A stretch of DNA of 64,000 nt from Spisula solida. Lineage: Eukaryota > Mollusca > Bivalvia > Venerida > Mactridae. The stretch is from contig OX365956.1 of the NCBI GenBank assembly GCA_947247005.1, positions 8,700,089 through 8,764,088 on the forward strand. The letters are read 5' to 3'. Below, piece by piece: positions 12,527-25,676 of the stretch (position 1 is its first letter; every line of letters begins with the position of its first letter). The notes beneath the pieces are model-generated. The model made no database searches and had not been told where the DNA came from. It saw nothing but the letters and a program-made list of their open reading frames with translations. A program made the translations under genes and the position numbers.

Positions 12527-12547
12527 AATGACCTTTTTGTACTGTTA

Positions 12548-12551
12548 CCTA
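12548..12551 (-). promoter_or_regulatory. putative 5'-UTR splice acceptor, BTB gene 1
   Basis: On the minus strand 'aattttag|gtaac' lies 22 nt before the start codon. BTB gene 2 has 'caattctag|gtaac' 20 nt before its ATG. The shared placement suggests that both genes have an upstream non-coding exon. The upstream exon itself is not identified. Confidence 0.45.
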
Positions 12552-12798
12552 AAATTGCGATGTTAAAATAAAACATTGCTCGGTCAGAAACATTATACAT
12601 GTATCCGTTTTTTAGATTGTGCTTTGTTTGGCATTGTCCTGAAGGTTCTTGACGATGTTTATGCTTAAACAGTTATAATGACTTTTAAAAATATACATTT
12701 ATGTATATTCCTGCATTTGCAACGAGTTTACGATATAATTAAAAAGGTCATTGTGAATATTTCGAACTCATTTGAACATGCATTCACCAGTACATATA

Positions 12799-13020
12799 TG
12801 GCACAGTGGTCGAGTGGTAACGCGCTTGACTACTGATCGATATGTCTGTGGTTCGAATCTCGACGGGGGCACTTGGTCATTTCTGAAACGCTTTTCAGTG
12901 TTTCCCACCCAACTAGAGATGAACTGGTTGAAAAAAAGAAGTCTCGCGTGCATCGGTGCTATACACCGGCACCAAGGAGTCTGTTCGAAACGAGCTAGAA
13001 TAACGCTTGCGGATTCCTTG
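12799..13020 (+). mobile_element. tRNA-derived SINE
   Basis: The head (about 12799-12873) contains an A-box-like 'tggtcgagtggtaacgc' and a B-box 'ggttcgaatct', RNA polymerase III promoter elements. It does not fold into a complete cloverleaf because the T stem and anticodon stem are mispaired. It continues into a non-tRNA body (cttggtcatttctgaaacgc and onwards). That is the layout of a tRNA-derived SINE, not a functional tRNA gene. The 3' end is not well defined. Confidence 0.6.
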
Positions 13021-13221
13021 TATTACACCTCTTTCTCTTCATTGATCTTAAGTCTGCCCTTGACCGACACACTTGCCAATAATACTCGAATAGAGGCGTT
13101 AGGCAGTATGAATAGATAGATAACAGTGTAGGATAGTGTTCAATGAATATTGGTGCATTCACATCCTGATTGTCGATTTGTATAAACACATATCTAGGAC
13201 ACGGATGTTTACCATTCATAT

Positions 13222-15269
13222 GAACTATACACTACTCACTATAACTATACACTACTCACTATAACTATACACTACTCACTATAACTATACACTACTCACT
13301 ATAACTATACACTACTCACTATAACTATACACCACTCACTATAACTATACACTACTCACTATAACTATACACCACTCACTATAACTATACACTACTCACT
13401 ATAACTATACACCACTCACTATAACTATACACTACTCACTATAACTATACACCACTCACTATAACTATACACTACTCACTATAACTATACACCACTCACT
13501 ATAACTATACACTACTCACTATAACTATACACCACTCACTATAACTATACACTACTCACTATAACTATACACTACTCAGTATAACTATACACTACTCAGT
13601 ATAACTATTCACTTCTCACTATAACTATACACTACTCAGTATAACGATACACTACTCAGTATAACTATACACCTCTCACTATAACTATACACTACTCAGT
13701 ATAACTATACACCACTCACTATAACTATACACTACTCACTATAACTAAACACTTCTAACTATAACTATACACCACTCACTATAACTATGCACTACTCACT
13801 ATAACTATACACTACTCACTATAACTATACACTTCTGACTATAACTATACACCACTCACTATAACTATACACTACTCACTATAACTATACACTACTCACT
13901 ATAACTATACACTACTCACTATAACTATACACTACTCACTATAACTATACACTTCTAACTATAACTATACACTACTCAGTATAACTATACACTGCTCACT
14001 ATAACTAATAATAGTATACACTACTCACTACAACTATACACTACACACTATAACTATACACTATACACTACTCACTACAACTGTACACTACTCAGTATAA
14101 CTATACACTACTCACTATAACTATACACTTCTAACTATAACTATACACCACTCACTATAACTATACACTACTCACTATAACTATACACTACTCACTATAA
14201 CTTTACACTTCTCACTATAACTATACACCACTCACTATAACTATACACTACTCACTATAACTATACACTACTCAGTATAACTATACACTTCTAACTATAA
14301 CTATACACTACTCAGTATAACTATACACTGCTCACTATAACTAATAATAGTATACACTACTCACTACAACTATACACTACTCACTATAACTATACACTAC
14401 TCAGTATAACTATACACTATTCACTATAACTATACACTACTCACTATAACTATACACCACTCACTATAACTATACACTTCTCACTATAACTATACTCTAT
14501 TCACTATAACTATACACTTCTCACTATAACTATACACTACTCACTATAACTATACACTTCTCACTATAACTATACACTATTCACTATAACTATACACTAC
14601 TCACTATAACTATACACTTCTCACTATAACTATACACTACTCAGTATAACTATACACCTCTCACTATAACTATACACTTCTCACTATAACTATACCCTAC
14701 TCACTATTACTATACACCACTCACTAAAACTATACACTTCTCACTATAACTATACACTACTCACTATAACTATACACCACTCACTATAACTATACACTAC
14801 TCACTATAACTATACACCACTCACTATAACTATACACCACTCACTATAACTATACACTTCTCACTATAACTATACACCACTCACTATAACTATACACCAC
14901 TCACTATAACTTTACACTATTCACTATAACTATGCACTACTCACTATAAATATACACCACTCACTATAACTATACACTGCTCACTATAACTATACACTAC
15001 TCACTATAACTATACACTTCTCACTATAACTATACACTACTCACTATAAGTTTACACTTCTCACTATAACTATACACTACTCACTATAACTATACACTGC
15101 TCACTATAACTATACACTATTCACTATAACTATACACTACTCACTATAACTATACACTATTCACTATAACTATACACTACTCACTATAACTATACACTAC
15201 TCACTATAACTATACACTACTCAGTATAACTATACACTACTCACTATAACTATACACTACTCAGTATAA
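13222..15269 (+). repeat. 20-bp satellite array, ~102 copies
   Basis: The consensus unit is 'actatacactactcactata', 20 bp, tandem over about 2.05 kb. Variants include 'ccactcact', 'cttctcact' and 'actcagt'. In 13320-13560 the 'cactactc' and 'caccactc' variants alternate regularly, giving a 40-bp dimer. A block containing 'ctaataatagtatacac' occurs at 14005 and again at 14341, a 336-bp higher-order duplication. The array is bracketed by an 11-bp direct repeat, 'acatatctagg' (13188-13198 and 15272-15282). Confidence 0.97.
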
Positions 15270-15299
15270 GTACATATCTAGGTTATTTATTTGTTGTAC

Positions 15300-15515
15300 T
15301 TCAAACTATGGAATTATACGATTACAGGTATAGTCAAGTTAGGATATTGTGACAGTGACGTTGCACTTTATTTGTACGCAAAAAATCACAACCAGTGTCT
15401 AAACAGGTATAGCTTTGGAATTATAGTTGTTTGTACAGTATTAGCCCTTATAATTGGTTTATACCGTTATAGTGGACTCGACCGCTGCGTCACTGGATTT
15501 TTATCCTAAATGGAC
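15300..15515 (+). repeat. dispersed repeat, copy 1
   Basis: This segment recurs in inverted orientation at about 48405-48605. Shared landmarks are 'ccgctgcgtcactgga', 'ttataattggttt' and 'aggatattgtgacagtgac'. No protein match is seen, and the copies are moderately diverged. Confidence 0.7.
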
Positions 15516-15519
15516 TATA

Positions 15520-17156
15520 TACTAGATAAACACATTTATTTTTATAGTTGTAATAGATACACAAAATGAAAGCATGTCACCCCTTTTCAGAAGACGAGAC
15601 CGTGTTTGGATTACCCAAGTCAAATATACATGGGTTGTCCTAGAATAGCGTATAACCACTTTATATCATGAGAACTATCAAGTATTGTGTGTCGAAATTA
15701 TAATAAACCTTTAGATAATTTATTTCTTGACAAACTAGCAAAATTTCATTACACATTATCTAAAACCCTACAAATTGTGTACACTTTACGAACGCCAGGT
15801 GAAGTCGGCCGTGCCACAGAACGTCAACACTCGCCTGTGCCAAGCTATCACAGTTCTCCAAAGTACTTCCCTTCGCGAGATACACACTTTTACTATATTT
15901 TATACCGATGTTATAATAAACCATTTGATAATTTATTTCTTTACATACTTCCAAAGTTCTAAAATGGACAACTTGAGTTGACGATTTGTGCGCCTAGTGT
16001 CGGAAACAATCTGACGTAAGTTTTTGCTCAGCTCGGTCAGTCTGCTCTACTTCGTTCACCTGTACAATTCGTACACAGGGGTTTTATGGTCCTGTCAATT
16101 AGTTAGAATTTCTGCCTTACTCGTAAGCATAAGTCTCTTATCTCTGCCTCTGCGTTAGCATTAATAGTTAACGCTCTGCCTTTGTCGTTATCATTCGAAA
16201 AACAGAACTGCCTATTTTGTTAGCATTTTGTTTGTACCTCGTTCAATTTAAACCTCTGTATCTTCAAAGAAAATGTACATTTTCCAAAACGGAAACGACA
16301 TAATATATTGAGAAAGGATTAAAGTTTGTATTCAATATTTTAGAATTGTTCCAAATCACGAATTTAGTTGAGAATTCAATGTCAAAGGCGATAGTTTCGA
16401 ACTTTTGGCAAACATCGCATACCTTAAACCTGTTTAATCGATTGATATGGTATTTGTGGGCACATACATTGTATATACTTATTGTTCATTCTACGCGTCA
16501 ACGATGTATGTAAGTGATCAAAAGCAACGCAAAACACATATAAAATAACAAATACTTACCCTACTCAAGTAGCGCAAAACGCGTGTGTCGCTGCCTTCGA
16601 CAAACAGAACTGCCTTATACACAACGGGTTGTACGGTGTGTGTATGTGCAATTAAAAATTCATTAACATAATTATAATGTTTATGTCCGCAACGTAATAT
16701 ACGAAGTTTTTACAATTATATCTATTAATTTCAAATAAGTAAAATGATAGACATGGCTATCTGTAGGTTATAGTTAATACAAATGTAAACATTCCTAACC
16801 TAACTATTTACCTATAGTATACATTCATACTGTTTGGTTTATTACTCCAAGTAACTATTGATTTTTATAATTATAGACTATGACACATGTTATATCTAAC
16901 AGTTTAATAATTTTCTGCTATAATGTATGGTCGATTTGGAGTTTAAAATTTAAAAGACAATATAAGGCATGAATATACGAGTTTAATATTGTGTATATAA
17001 AGTACACGCGCCTACAGATTTCTGAACTAAAAATAAGTAAGAGTAGATACTTTACGAATCGGTATAGTGTTTTATACCCACTCAAAGCATAGCTTACGAT
17101 TCAAATGTAAATAGAATTTTTTTAAATGTAATTTCGAAACTATGACATGCAACCAG
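15520..17156. other. intergenic, small internal duplication
   Basis: A ~45-bp motif ('ttataataaacc...gataatttatttctt') occurs at about 15699 and again at about 15911. The rest is AT-rich with no gene seen. Confidence 0.45.
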
Positions 17157-17379
17157 GGTACTGTTTTATCAAAGCACTTAAGGAAACATTAAACTTACGT
17201 TAAAATTTAAATACCATATCATGCTTTTACAAATACAAATAGGGAAAATATTTGGTTTGTGGGATTTAATTAACTAAATCATTGTTAATATCAAAGATCC
17301 TTTCACCACAAGTTTAAGTTTTAAAAGCATTATAAAGAATTAAAATTTAACGCCGTAAGTGCTTTGATAAAGCAGTACC
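17157..17379. mobile_element. 223-bp MITE with GGTACTG termini
   Basis: It starts GGTACTGTTTTATCAAAGCA. Its right end, read inward, is GGTACTGCTTTATCAAAGCA, giving TIRs of about 24 bp with one mismatch. Weaker pairing (ttaaaattta) extends inward. It is non-coding and too short to encode a transposase. No clear target-site duplication is seen. Confidence 0.7.
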
Positions 17380-17704
17380 AATATGCTGAACTTTATGCAA
17401 GCGTATAATACACGGATCTCGCGCCGACTATTTAACTATAGCTAAATATTTAACTCCATTATGTCACGTGGGGTATTACTATATAAACTCTACTGATAAA
17501 AGTACATAAACATACATAACCCAGATATTTACCTATATCAGACAGGTGACCGTTCTTAAAATAACTCGCTGCACCATAACACATATTACACAAAACATGA
17601 TTATAACGTTATAATGAATCAGAGTTATTGTGGCGTTTGATTGACCTGCAAAAAATTTCAAAACTTCACGGTATGTGCCCACTAAAATTACAGGTATTAG
17701 TCAA

Positions 17705-17846
17705 GTGGTATTCAATATTGATCTTACTTGAGTTAAGAATAAGAACAACCAAACAGATCACACCATGTTAAACTCTTGGTCAGTAACAGACGATATGATT
17801 GACAAGCCTTATTCTCCAATTATATTATATCAACATTGAATACCAC
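17705..17846. mobile_element. 142-bp MITE with GTGGTATTCAA termini
   Basis: The left end GTGGTATTCAATATTGAT pairs with the inverted right end GTGGTATTCAATGTTGAT. It is non-coding. The motif GGTATTCA resembles the TIR start of the 3.5-kb element at 18220 (GGCTGGTATTCAC), so the two may belong to related families. Confidence 0.6.
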
Positions 17847-18219
17847 CCCAGAAATGTGAGTAATGTATAGTTTGCAGCCACTGTGTAGTTATGCTAATTT
17901 TAACATTTAAATACATGTTTGTATACTGAAAATATTAAAAACGATATAAACCCAAATAAAAATGGACAAATCAATTGCAAGTAAATGGTAAAAGTCGATT
18001 GACGCACTAATACTTAATAATAGAAATTATTGTAAAATATCTTACCTTTTGTTCATTGTCAGGTCTTTCTCCATTTCATCAGAATCGTCTATTGATCTAC
18101 CTACCTATACAATATTTAAACACGTTCATAGCTCGCAGACGATAAATCAAAATTGCCGCGTGAGAGAGAATATCGTTTCAGTGTTAGTATGTACATGGTC
18201 GAACGACAATCAAAACCAG

Positions 18220-21200
18220 GGCTGGTATTCACAAAGCTTCTTAGATAAAAATATATCTTAAATATCCTATAAATTGCTTAGTTATGATAAAATTTGTCTT
18301 AAGTTTAATTTATTTCTAAGTCGCTATTCACAACATATCTTAAACTTAAGATCTTCTTAAATAGCCACTTTTTGTCATAAATATCCATTTTCAACTAAGA
18401 AATGTGCCTATATTTAAGATACGTACATAGGTATCTTACTATTTAAGAAATTTCTAAGATGAAAATAGGAGTTTTTTATTATGTGTTTAAAACCGGTTTT
18501 AAAGCTTGGAAATCATCAAGCAATGGGTAACAATGAAGAACCGCCCTAATATACGTATTAAATCATTCTTTTAGACCAAAAAACTTAGCAATTTATCAAA
18601 ACGTCATACAAACGCCCAGTTCAAGGGAAATAACCCGGTGTCGCATCCGCCTAAAGCGAAAGTAGAAGGTTAGGTGGAAACTCCGGACACAGGTTTTCGG
18701 AATTCGGGATTATTGATGCATACATGTTTAATCATGTATAGTCTCAAATATCCACATTTTGCATCTATAACACACAGTTAATCAGAAATAGATATGTTGC
18801 TAAATTCGTGCATTATATGTAATTTACAAAGTGTAAATAAGTATAAACGAATAATCACGCTACAATAATAGCTGGCTAACACAAAGTAGGCCTATAGTAG
18901 ATCTATAACACTAATGTTTTATTACGCATTTTAAAACACAATATCTTTCGTTGAATTATATTATCAAACATGTCAATTTTGTCAGCAAACACTTATACCT
19001 TGGTCACATTTATGCTACGAGATATACACGAGCTGACTTTTGCAAACTAGTAAGCCTACGACGTCCATAAGCCAATGTGGATAATTATGGTAGACTACCG
19101 ATCATCTTACAGTTTTCTTAATTCGTATATCAGTGAAAATGTTTCACCGAACTCCCGAGTTGTACACGTAATCGCGCGGATTTCGAAGTCGGAAACATCT
19201 CATACGGGTCTCATACCGACATCAAACAAGCTAAGTATGATATCCGTACGGATTTGAACACTTATAGGCTTGTCGATGCTCGCATGCCTTATCGAAAAGT
19301 ACTCACACGGACACTGTGTGACCACCATATGGCTATCATAGGACTGTCTAGCAAGTGCTTTACGAACCTAAAAGCTCCGGACGGGTTCCGCACACTTTGG
19401 CTGTGTTATTGTTCGAAGGCGCGGTGGTGACTTCATAGTTCATGCTTCATGCTTCACACTTCGAACTGCATGTCTAATATTGCTTTATGGTTCATATGTT
19501 AAATGTTAACACCCGTACATAGTTCACCCTCTATATTTCATACTCCAAAGTTCATACTCCAAGTTCACACTCCACAGTTCATACTCCACAGTTCACACTC
19601 CATAGTTCACACTCCACAGTTCACACTCCACAGTTCGTACTCCACATTTCACACTCCACGCTCCACTGTTCGCACTTAATAGTTCACAGTCCTTATTTCA
19701 TTGTTCACATTGCACACTTTATAGTTCACACTTCATAGCTCACAGTTCACACTTCATAGGCAAAACTTAAAAGTTCCTTTATTCATCGTCTGTTTAAAGT
19801 TTGATTTTAATTACTTGTACTGTATAATTACATTTTTGATAATGATATATATATCAATAATATGTGTACACATGTATAAAGGTGCATAGCCCTAGGTTTA
19901 ATGGGTATATCATCGGAAAATAAAGTTATTATTATTATTATTTATGATTTGTAATATCGTTGTGAATATTTATTAGTCTCTTATAATTCTGTATTACAAT
20001 GGTCACATAATAATGTTTATGTGATATATAATGTGATTGATAGACATACATGGTCAAATGAGTTGCCACAATTTAATAAAAGTGCCATACAAGGCTGAAA
20101 TAGAAATTTTGATGGCATTGTTGATGGCACCATTGGTTTTGTAGATACATTGCTTATATTCTTACATGTTTTTTTTCTGGCAGTTTTCATAAGTTTTCAC
20201 AATGCACTAGATGAAGTTTATGATAACGTTTACAGTATTGAACCAGGAAGCGGAACGTGTGATGGACGAACGATGGACGTGCGATGGTCGTGCGATTGTC
20301 GCATGTCATACGCACGGCATTCTTGCGGACATTCATTATCGTACGACAATCGCACGACGCACGTACGACGTTTGCACGACACTCGTAAAATATGGCGTTC
20401 GACAACTGTTCATCGTTGGGATGCTGTGTGTCAACGCAGAGCCGTCGTGCGTCCGATGTACGAATATTGTGACCGCACCACAAAATTACAATTTCAAGAC
20501 ATATGCCGATGAATTTCGATGTAGATTCGGAAGCGTCGGGAGATGAAGAAATTCCTACGACAATTGTGAAAGGGAGTTAAACTTTTGTAGAGAGTTATGA
20601 CTGTCTCACCTATACCTTATACAGCTTAAAATACTCGCAAAACGGCTTTAACCTCTTCCTTCTAGGTACTTGTTCCTTACATTAACAGTGACATTTAAGA
20701 AGAGATCCCACATAGGATGTATGTAAAAAATTACAGCTATTATACTGGCTGACATCTACAATACAACTGCATATAGCATTTGTACATTATATAAGAAATC
20801 AGAACAGTGATTCATTATTCGTCTCTCTGAGTGGAGGCGGTGGGCGACCCAGGGGGAATTAGACATTTTCGATTTTTTTATGTATAAATCCCCACCCTGG
20901 AGACAATGCTCACTGTCTAAATCCCCACCGTGGGGTATAGTTTTTCATCCAGGTACTTTAATAAAAACACGTATAAAAGTAGGCCTATCGATGTCGCCTT
21001 TCGTGATGTCAACATTCCCGGACCAAAGTCTGTTTCACGGGACTCTGAGTCGATAAGATTATCAAATTTCCGACTGTCGGGAAGATTCGTTTGTCTAATT
21101 CCCCCGGGGCGGGCATAATATTGACTGGTGCATAAGTAACTTTGTAAGATATTCGACTAACATTTTTCTCAGTGGGCCTATCAGCTACTATTTTTCTTAG

Positions 21201-21770
21201 AGCGGTGCCGTAATTACACTGACAAGATATATACAAGATACACATGATAACAACATGTTTTGCCAAAATTCCACGGGGGTTCGGAACCCTCCGGATCCAC
21301 GCATGACTTCAGTAAAAACAAACTACATGTATTCTATACACACAACTCTTCAAACACGTAATTCAAACAGAATGTACTGTACGTGAATATAATTTAGAAA
21401 TTATTATTTATAATAGACACCCGGTTTTACATTACACAAATTAATATTCATGAAACCCAACTAATTTTTTTATATACATGCATGATTTCAAATGATAATA
21501 AAAGCGGTTCGAAAATGATCGGGGACTAATCCCTCCCTTGGAAGGAGTCCTCATTTCCGTTACTATTTTTAGAGCGAGAAAATCCCGTTTTACATTGCAA
21601 CCACTTTAAAATATTTCTTAGATTTAGGATAATATTTTAGCTAAGATATTTCTAAGATGCTTCTTGAATACAACTTAAGACAAAAATACATTTTATTCTT
21701 AGCTAAAATAATTTCTTATCAGATAAGAAAATCTTACGAAAATATCTAAGAAGCTTTGTGAATACCAGCC
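18220..21770 (+). mobile_element. 3.5-kb non-autonomous TIR transposon, copy 1
   Basis: It begins GGCTGGTATTCACAAAGC and ends with the exact inverse, with perfect inverted repeats of about 28 bp followed by many subterminal 'cttaa/taaga' motifs. CAG flanks both sides (18217-18219 and 21771-21773), read as a 3-bp target duplication. No transposase frame is visible. The longest open stretch, 120 codons at 20150-20512, sits over a GC-rich inverted repeat and is not protein-like. Internal features are a ~14-bp 'ttcacactccacag' minisatellite (about 19540-19760) and a 14-bp-arm stem-loop (20288-20301 with 20344-20357). The superfamily is unassigned. Confidence 0.85.
19545..19760 (+). repeat. ~14-bp minisatellite inside transposon copy 1
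   Basis: Degenerate tandem units of 'ttcacactccacag' type occur, with 'ttcatactccacag' and 'ttcacacttcatag' variants. The matching array in copy 2 lies around 23095-23310. Confidence 0.75.
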
Positions 21771-21773
21771 CAG

Positions 21774-24700
21774 GGCTGGTATTCACAAAGCTTCTTAGAT
21801 AAAAATATATCTTAAATATCCTATAAATTGCTTAGTTATGATAAAATTTGTCTTAAGTTTAATTTATTTCTAAGTCGCTATTCACAACATATCTTAAACT
21901 TAAGATCTTCTTAAATAGCCACTTTTTGTCATAAATATCCATTTTCAACTAAGAAATGTGCCTATATTTAAGATACGTACATAGGTATCTTACTATTTAA
22001 GAAATTTCTAAGATGAAAATAGGAGTTTTTTATTATGTGTTTAAAACCGGTTTTAAAGCTTGGAAATCATCAAGCAATGGGTAACAATGAAGAACCGCCC
22101 TAATATACGTATTAAATCATTCTTTTAGACCAAAAACCTTAGCAATTTATCAAAACGTCATGCAAACGCCCAGTTCAAGGAAAATAACCCGGTGTCGCAT
22201 CCGCCTAAAGCGAAAGTAGAAGGTTAGGTGGAAACTCCGGACACAGGTTTTCGGAATTCGGGATTATTGATGCATACATTTTTAATCATGTATAGTCTCA
22301 AATATCCACATTTTGCATTTATAACACACAGTTAATCAGAAATAGATATGTTGCTAAATTCATCGTGCATTATATGTAATTTACAAAGTGTAAATAAGTA
22401 TATAAGAATAATCACGCTACAATAATAGCTGGCTAACACAAAGTAGGCCTATAGTAGATCTATAACACTAATGTTTTATTACGCATTTTAAAACACAATA
22501 TCTTTCGTTGAATTATATTATCAAACATGTCAATTTTGTCAGCAAACACTTATACCTTGGTCACATTTATGCTACGAGATATACACGAGCTGACTTTTGC
22601 AAACTAGTAAGCCTACGACGTCCATAAGCCAATGTGGATATGGTAGACTACCGATCATCTTACAGTTTTCTTAATTCGTATATCAGTGAAAATGTTTCAC
22701 CGAACTCCCGAGTTGTACACGTATTTGCGCGGATTTCGAAGTCGGGAACATCTCGTACGGGTCTCATACCGACATCAAACGAGCTAAGTATGATATCCGT
22801 ACGGATTTGAACACTAATAGGCTTGTCGATGCTCGCATGCCTTATCGAAAAGTACTCACACGGACACTGTGTGACCACCATATGGCTATCATAGGAGTGT
22901 CTAGCAAGTGCTTTACGAACCTAAAAGCTCCGGACGGGTTCCGCACACTTTGGCTGTGTTATTGTTCGAAGGCGCGGTGGTGACTTCATAGTTCATGCTT
23001 CATGCTTCACACTTCGAACTGCATGTCTAATATTGCTTTATGGTTCATATGTTAAATGTAAACACCCGTACATAGTTCACCCTCTATATTTCATACTCCA
23101 AAGTTCATACTCCAAGTTCACACTCCACAGTTCATACTCCACAGTTCACACTCCATAGTTCGCACTCCACAGTTCACACTCCACAGTTCATACTCCACAT
23201 TTCACACTCCACGCTCCACTGTTCGCACTTAATAGTTCACAGTCCTTATTTCATTGTTCACATTGCACACTTTATAGTTCACACTTCATAGCTCACAGTT
23301 CACACTTCATAGGCAAAACTTAAAAGTTCCTTTATTCATCGTCTGTTTAAAGTTTGATTTTAATTACTTGTACTGTATAATTACATTTTTGATAATGATA
23401 AATATATCAATAATATGTGTACACATGTATAAAGGTGCATAGCCCTAGGTTTAATGGGTATATCATCGGAAAATAAAGTTATTATTATTTATGATTTGTA
23501 ATATCGTTGTGAATATTTATTAGTCTCTTATAATTCTGTATTACAATGGTCACATAATAATGTTTATGTGATATATAATGTGATTGATAGACATACATGG
23601 TCAAATGAGTTGCCACACTTTAATACAAGTGCCATACAAGGCTGAAATAGAAATTTTGATGACATTGTTGATGGCATCATTGGTTTTGTAGATACATTGC
23701 TTATATTCTTACATGTTTTTTTTCTGGCAGTTTTCATAAGTTTTCACAATGCACTAGATGAAGTTTATGATAACGTTTACAGTATTGAACCAGGAAGCGG
23801 AACGTGTGATGGACGAACGATGGACGTGCGATGGTCGTGCGATTGTCGCATGTCATACGCACGGCATTCTTGCGGACATTCATTATCGTACGACAATCGC
23901 ACGACGCACGTACGACGTTTGCACGACACTCGTAAAAATATGGCGTTCGACAACTGTTCATCGTAGGGATGCTGTGTGTCAACGCAGAGCCGTCGCACCA
24001 CAAAATTACAATTTCAAGACATATGCCGATGAATTTCGATGTAGATTCGGAAGCGTCGGGAGATGAAGAAATTCCTACGACAATTGTGAAAGGGAGTTAA
24101 ACTGTTGTAGAGAGTTATGACTGTCTCACCTATACCTTATACAGCTTCAAATACTCGCAAAACGGCTTTAACCTCTTCCTTCTAGGTACTTGTTCCTTAC
24201 ATTAACAGTGACATTTAAGAAGAGATCCCACATAGGATGTATGTAAAAAATTACAACTATTATACTGGCTGACATCTACAATACAACTGCATATAGCATT
24301 TGTACATTATATAAGAAATCAGAACAGTGATTCATTATTCGTCTCTCTGAGCGGAGGCGGTGGGCGACCCAGGGGGAATTAGACATTTTCGATTTTTTTA
24401 TGTATAAATCCCCACCCTGGAGACAATGCTCACTGTCTAAATCCCCACCGTGGGGTATAGTTTTTCATCCAGGTACTTTAATAAAAACACGTATAAAAGT
24501 AGGCCTATCGATGTCGCCTTTCGTGATGTCAACATTCCCGGACCAAAGTCTGTTTCACGGGACTCTGGGTCGATAAGATTATCAAATTTCCGACTGTCGG
24601 GAAGATTCGTTCGTCTAATTCCCCCGGGGCGGGCATAATATTGACTGGTTCATAAGTAACTTTGTAAGATATTCGACTAACATTTTTCTCAGTGGGCCTA

Positions 24701-25290
24701 TCAGCTACTATTTTTCTTAGAGCGGTGCCGTAATTACACTGACAAGATATATACAAGATACACATGATAACAACATGTTTTGCCAAAATTCCACGGGGGT
24801 TCGGAACCCTCCGGATCCACGCATGACTTCAGTAAAAACAAACTACATGTATTCTATACACACAACTCTTCAAACACGTAATTCAAACAGAATGTACTGT
24901 ACGTGAATATAATTTAGAAATTATTATTTATAATAGACACCCGGTTTTACATTACACAAATTAATATTCATGAAACCCAACTAATTTTTTTATATACATG
25001 CATGATTTCAAATGATAATAAAAGCGGTTCGAAAATGATCGAGGACTAATCCCTCCCTTGGAAGGAGTCCTCATTTCCGTTACTATTTTTAGAGCGAGAA
25101 AATCCCGTTTTACATAGCAACCACTTTAAAATATTTCTTAGATTTAGGATAATATTTTAGCTAAGATATTTCTAAGATGCTTCTTGAATACAACTTAAGA
25201 CAAAAATAAATTTTATTCTTAGCTAAAATAATTTCTTATCAGATAAGAAAATCTTACGAAAATATCTAAGAAGCTTTGTGAATACCAGCC
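21774..25290 (+). mobile_element. 3.5-kb non-autonomous TIR transposon, copy 2
   Basis: This is a head-to-tail second copy of 18220-21770, separated by only the 3 bases CAG and followed by CAG again at 25291-25293. It is 34 bp shorter than copy 1. The length differences are fully explained by five small indels: loss of 4 near 19086, gain of 3 near 22356, loss of 6 in a TTA microsatellite near 19930, gain of 1 near 23937, and loss of 28 near 20445. Scattered substitutions suggest recent divergence. Confidence 0.87.
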
Positions 25291-25498
25291 CAGAAATGTA
25301 TTCGCTTTACACTAGTGTTTGTATAATATAGGTTAATATATAATATGACTAATGTTATAATATTGACGACGGACTATGTAATCTCTCAATGCAATATAGT
25401 TCGTATTTATGCTATACATAGGGGATATATTGATCGTATAATGTGTACCAATGTCGGCGAATTAACCTCCGTTATGTTTGTGACATCACATAGGATAG

Positions 25499-25611
25499 TA
25501 ACCTGATCACTATGGCCTTTATGCGTCGCAATATACCATTCTGATATAACAAGGCGCCATATTTGAACTATTTTCAGTCACATGATTAGAAAATGGCCGA
25601 CTCCTGTGACA
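25499..25611 (+). repeat. dispersed repeat partner of 62977-63091
   Basis: The segment with 'ggcgccatatttgaactatt' and 'tcacatgattagaaaatggc' occurs in inverted, diverged form at 62977-63091. No coding potential is seen. Confidence 0.7.
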
Positions 25612-25676
25612 GCACATATAAAATGTCAATACATGAGTAAGAACCCAATGCATAAAACAAGTCATATTATAAACTA

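Noticed and set aside
12799..12873. functional tRNA gene
   Set aside because: A and B boxes are present but the stems do not pair, and it continues into a SINE body. The same applies at 26651, 27011 and 52172.
20150..20546. 120-aa and overlapping open frames as a transposon gene
   Set aside because: They overlie a GC-rich inverted repeat, are open on both strands, and are broken by a 28-bp deletion in copy 2.
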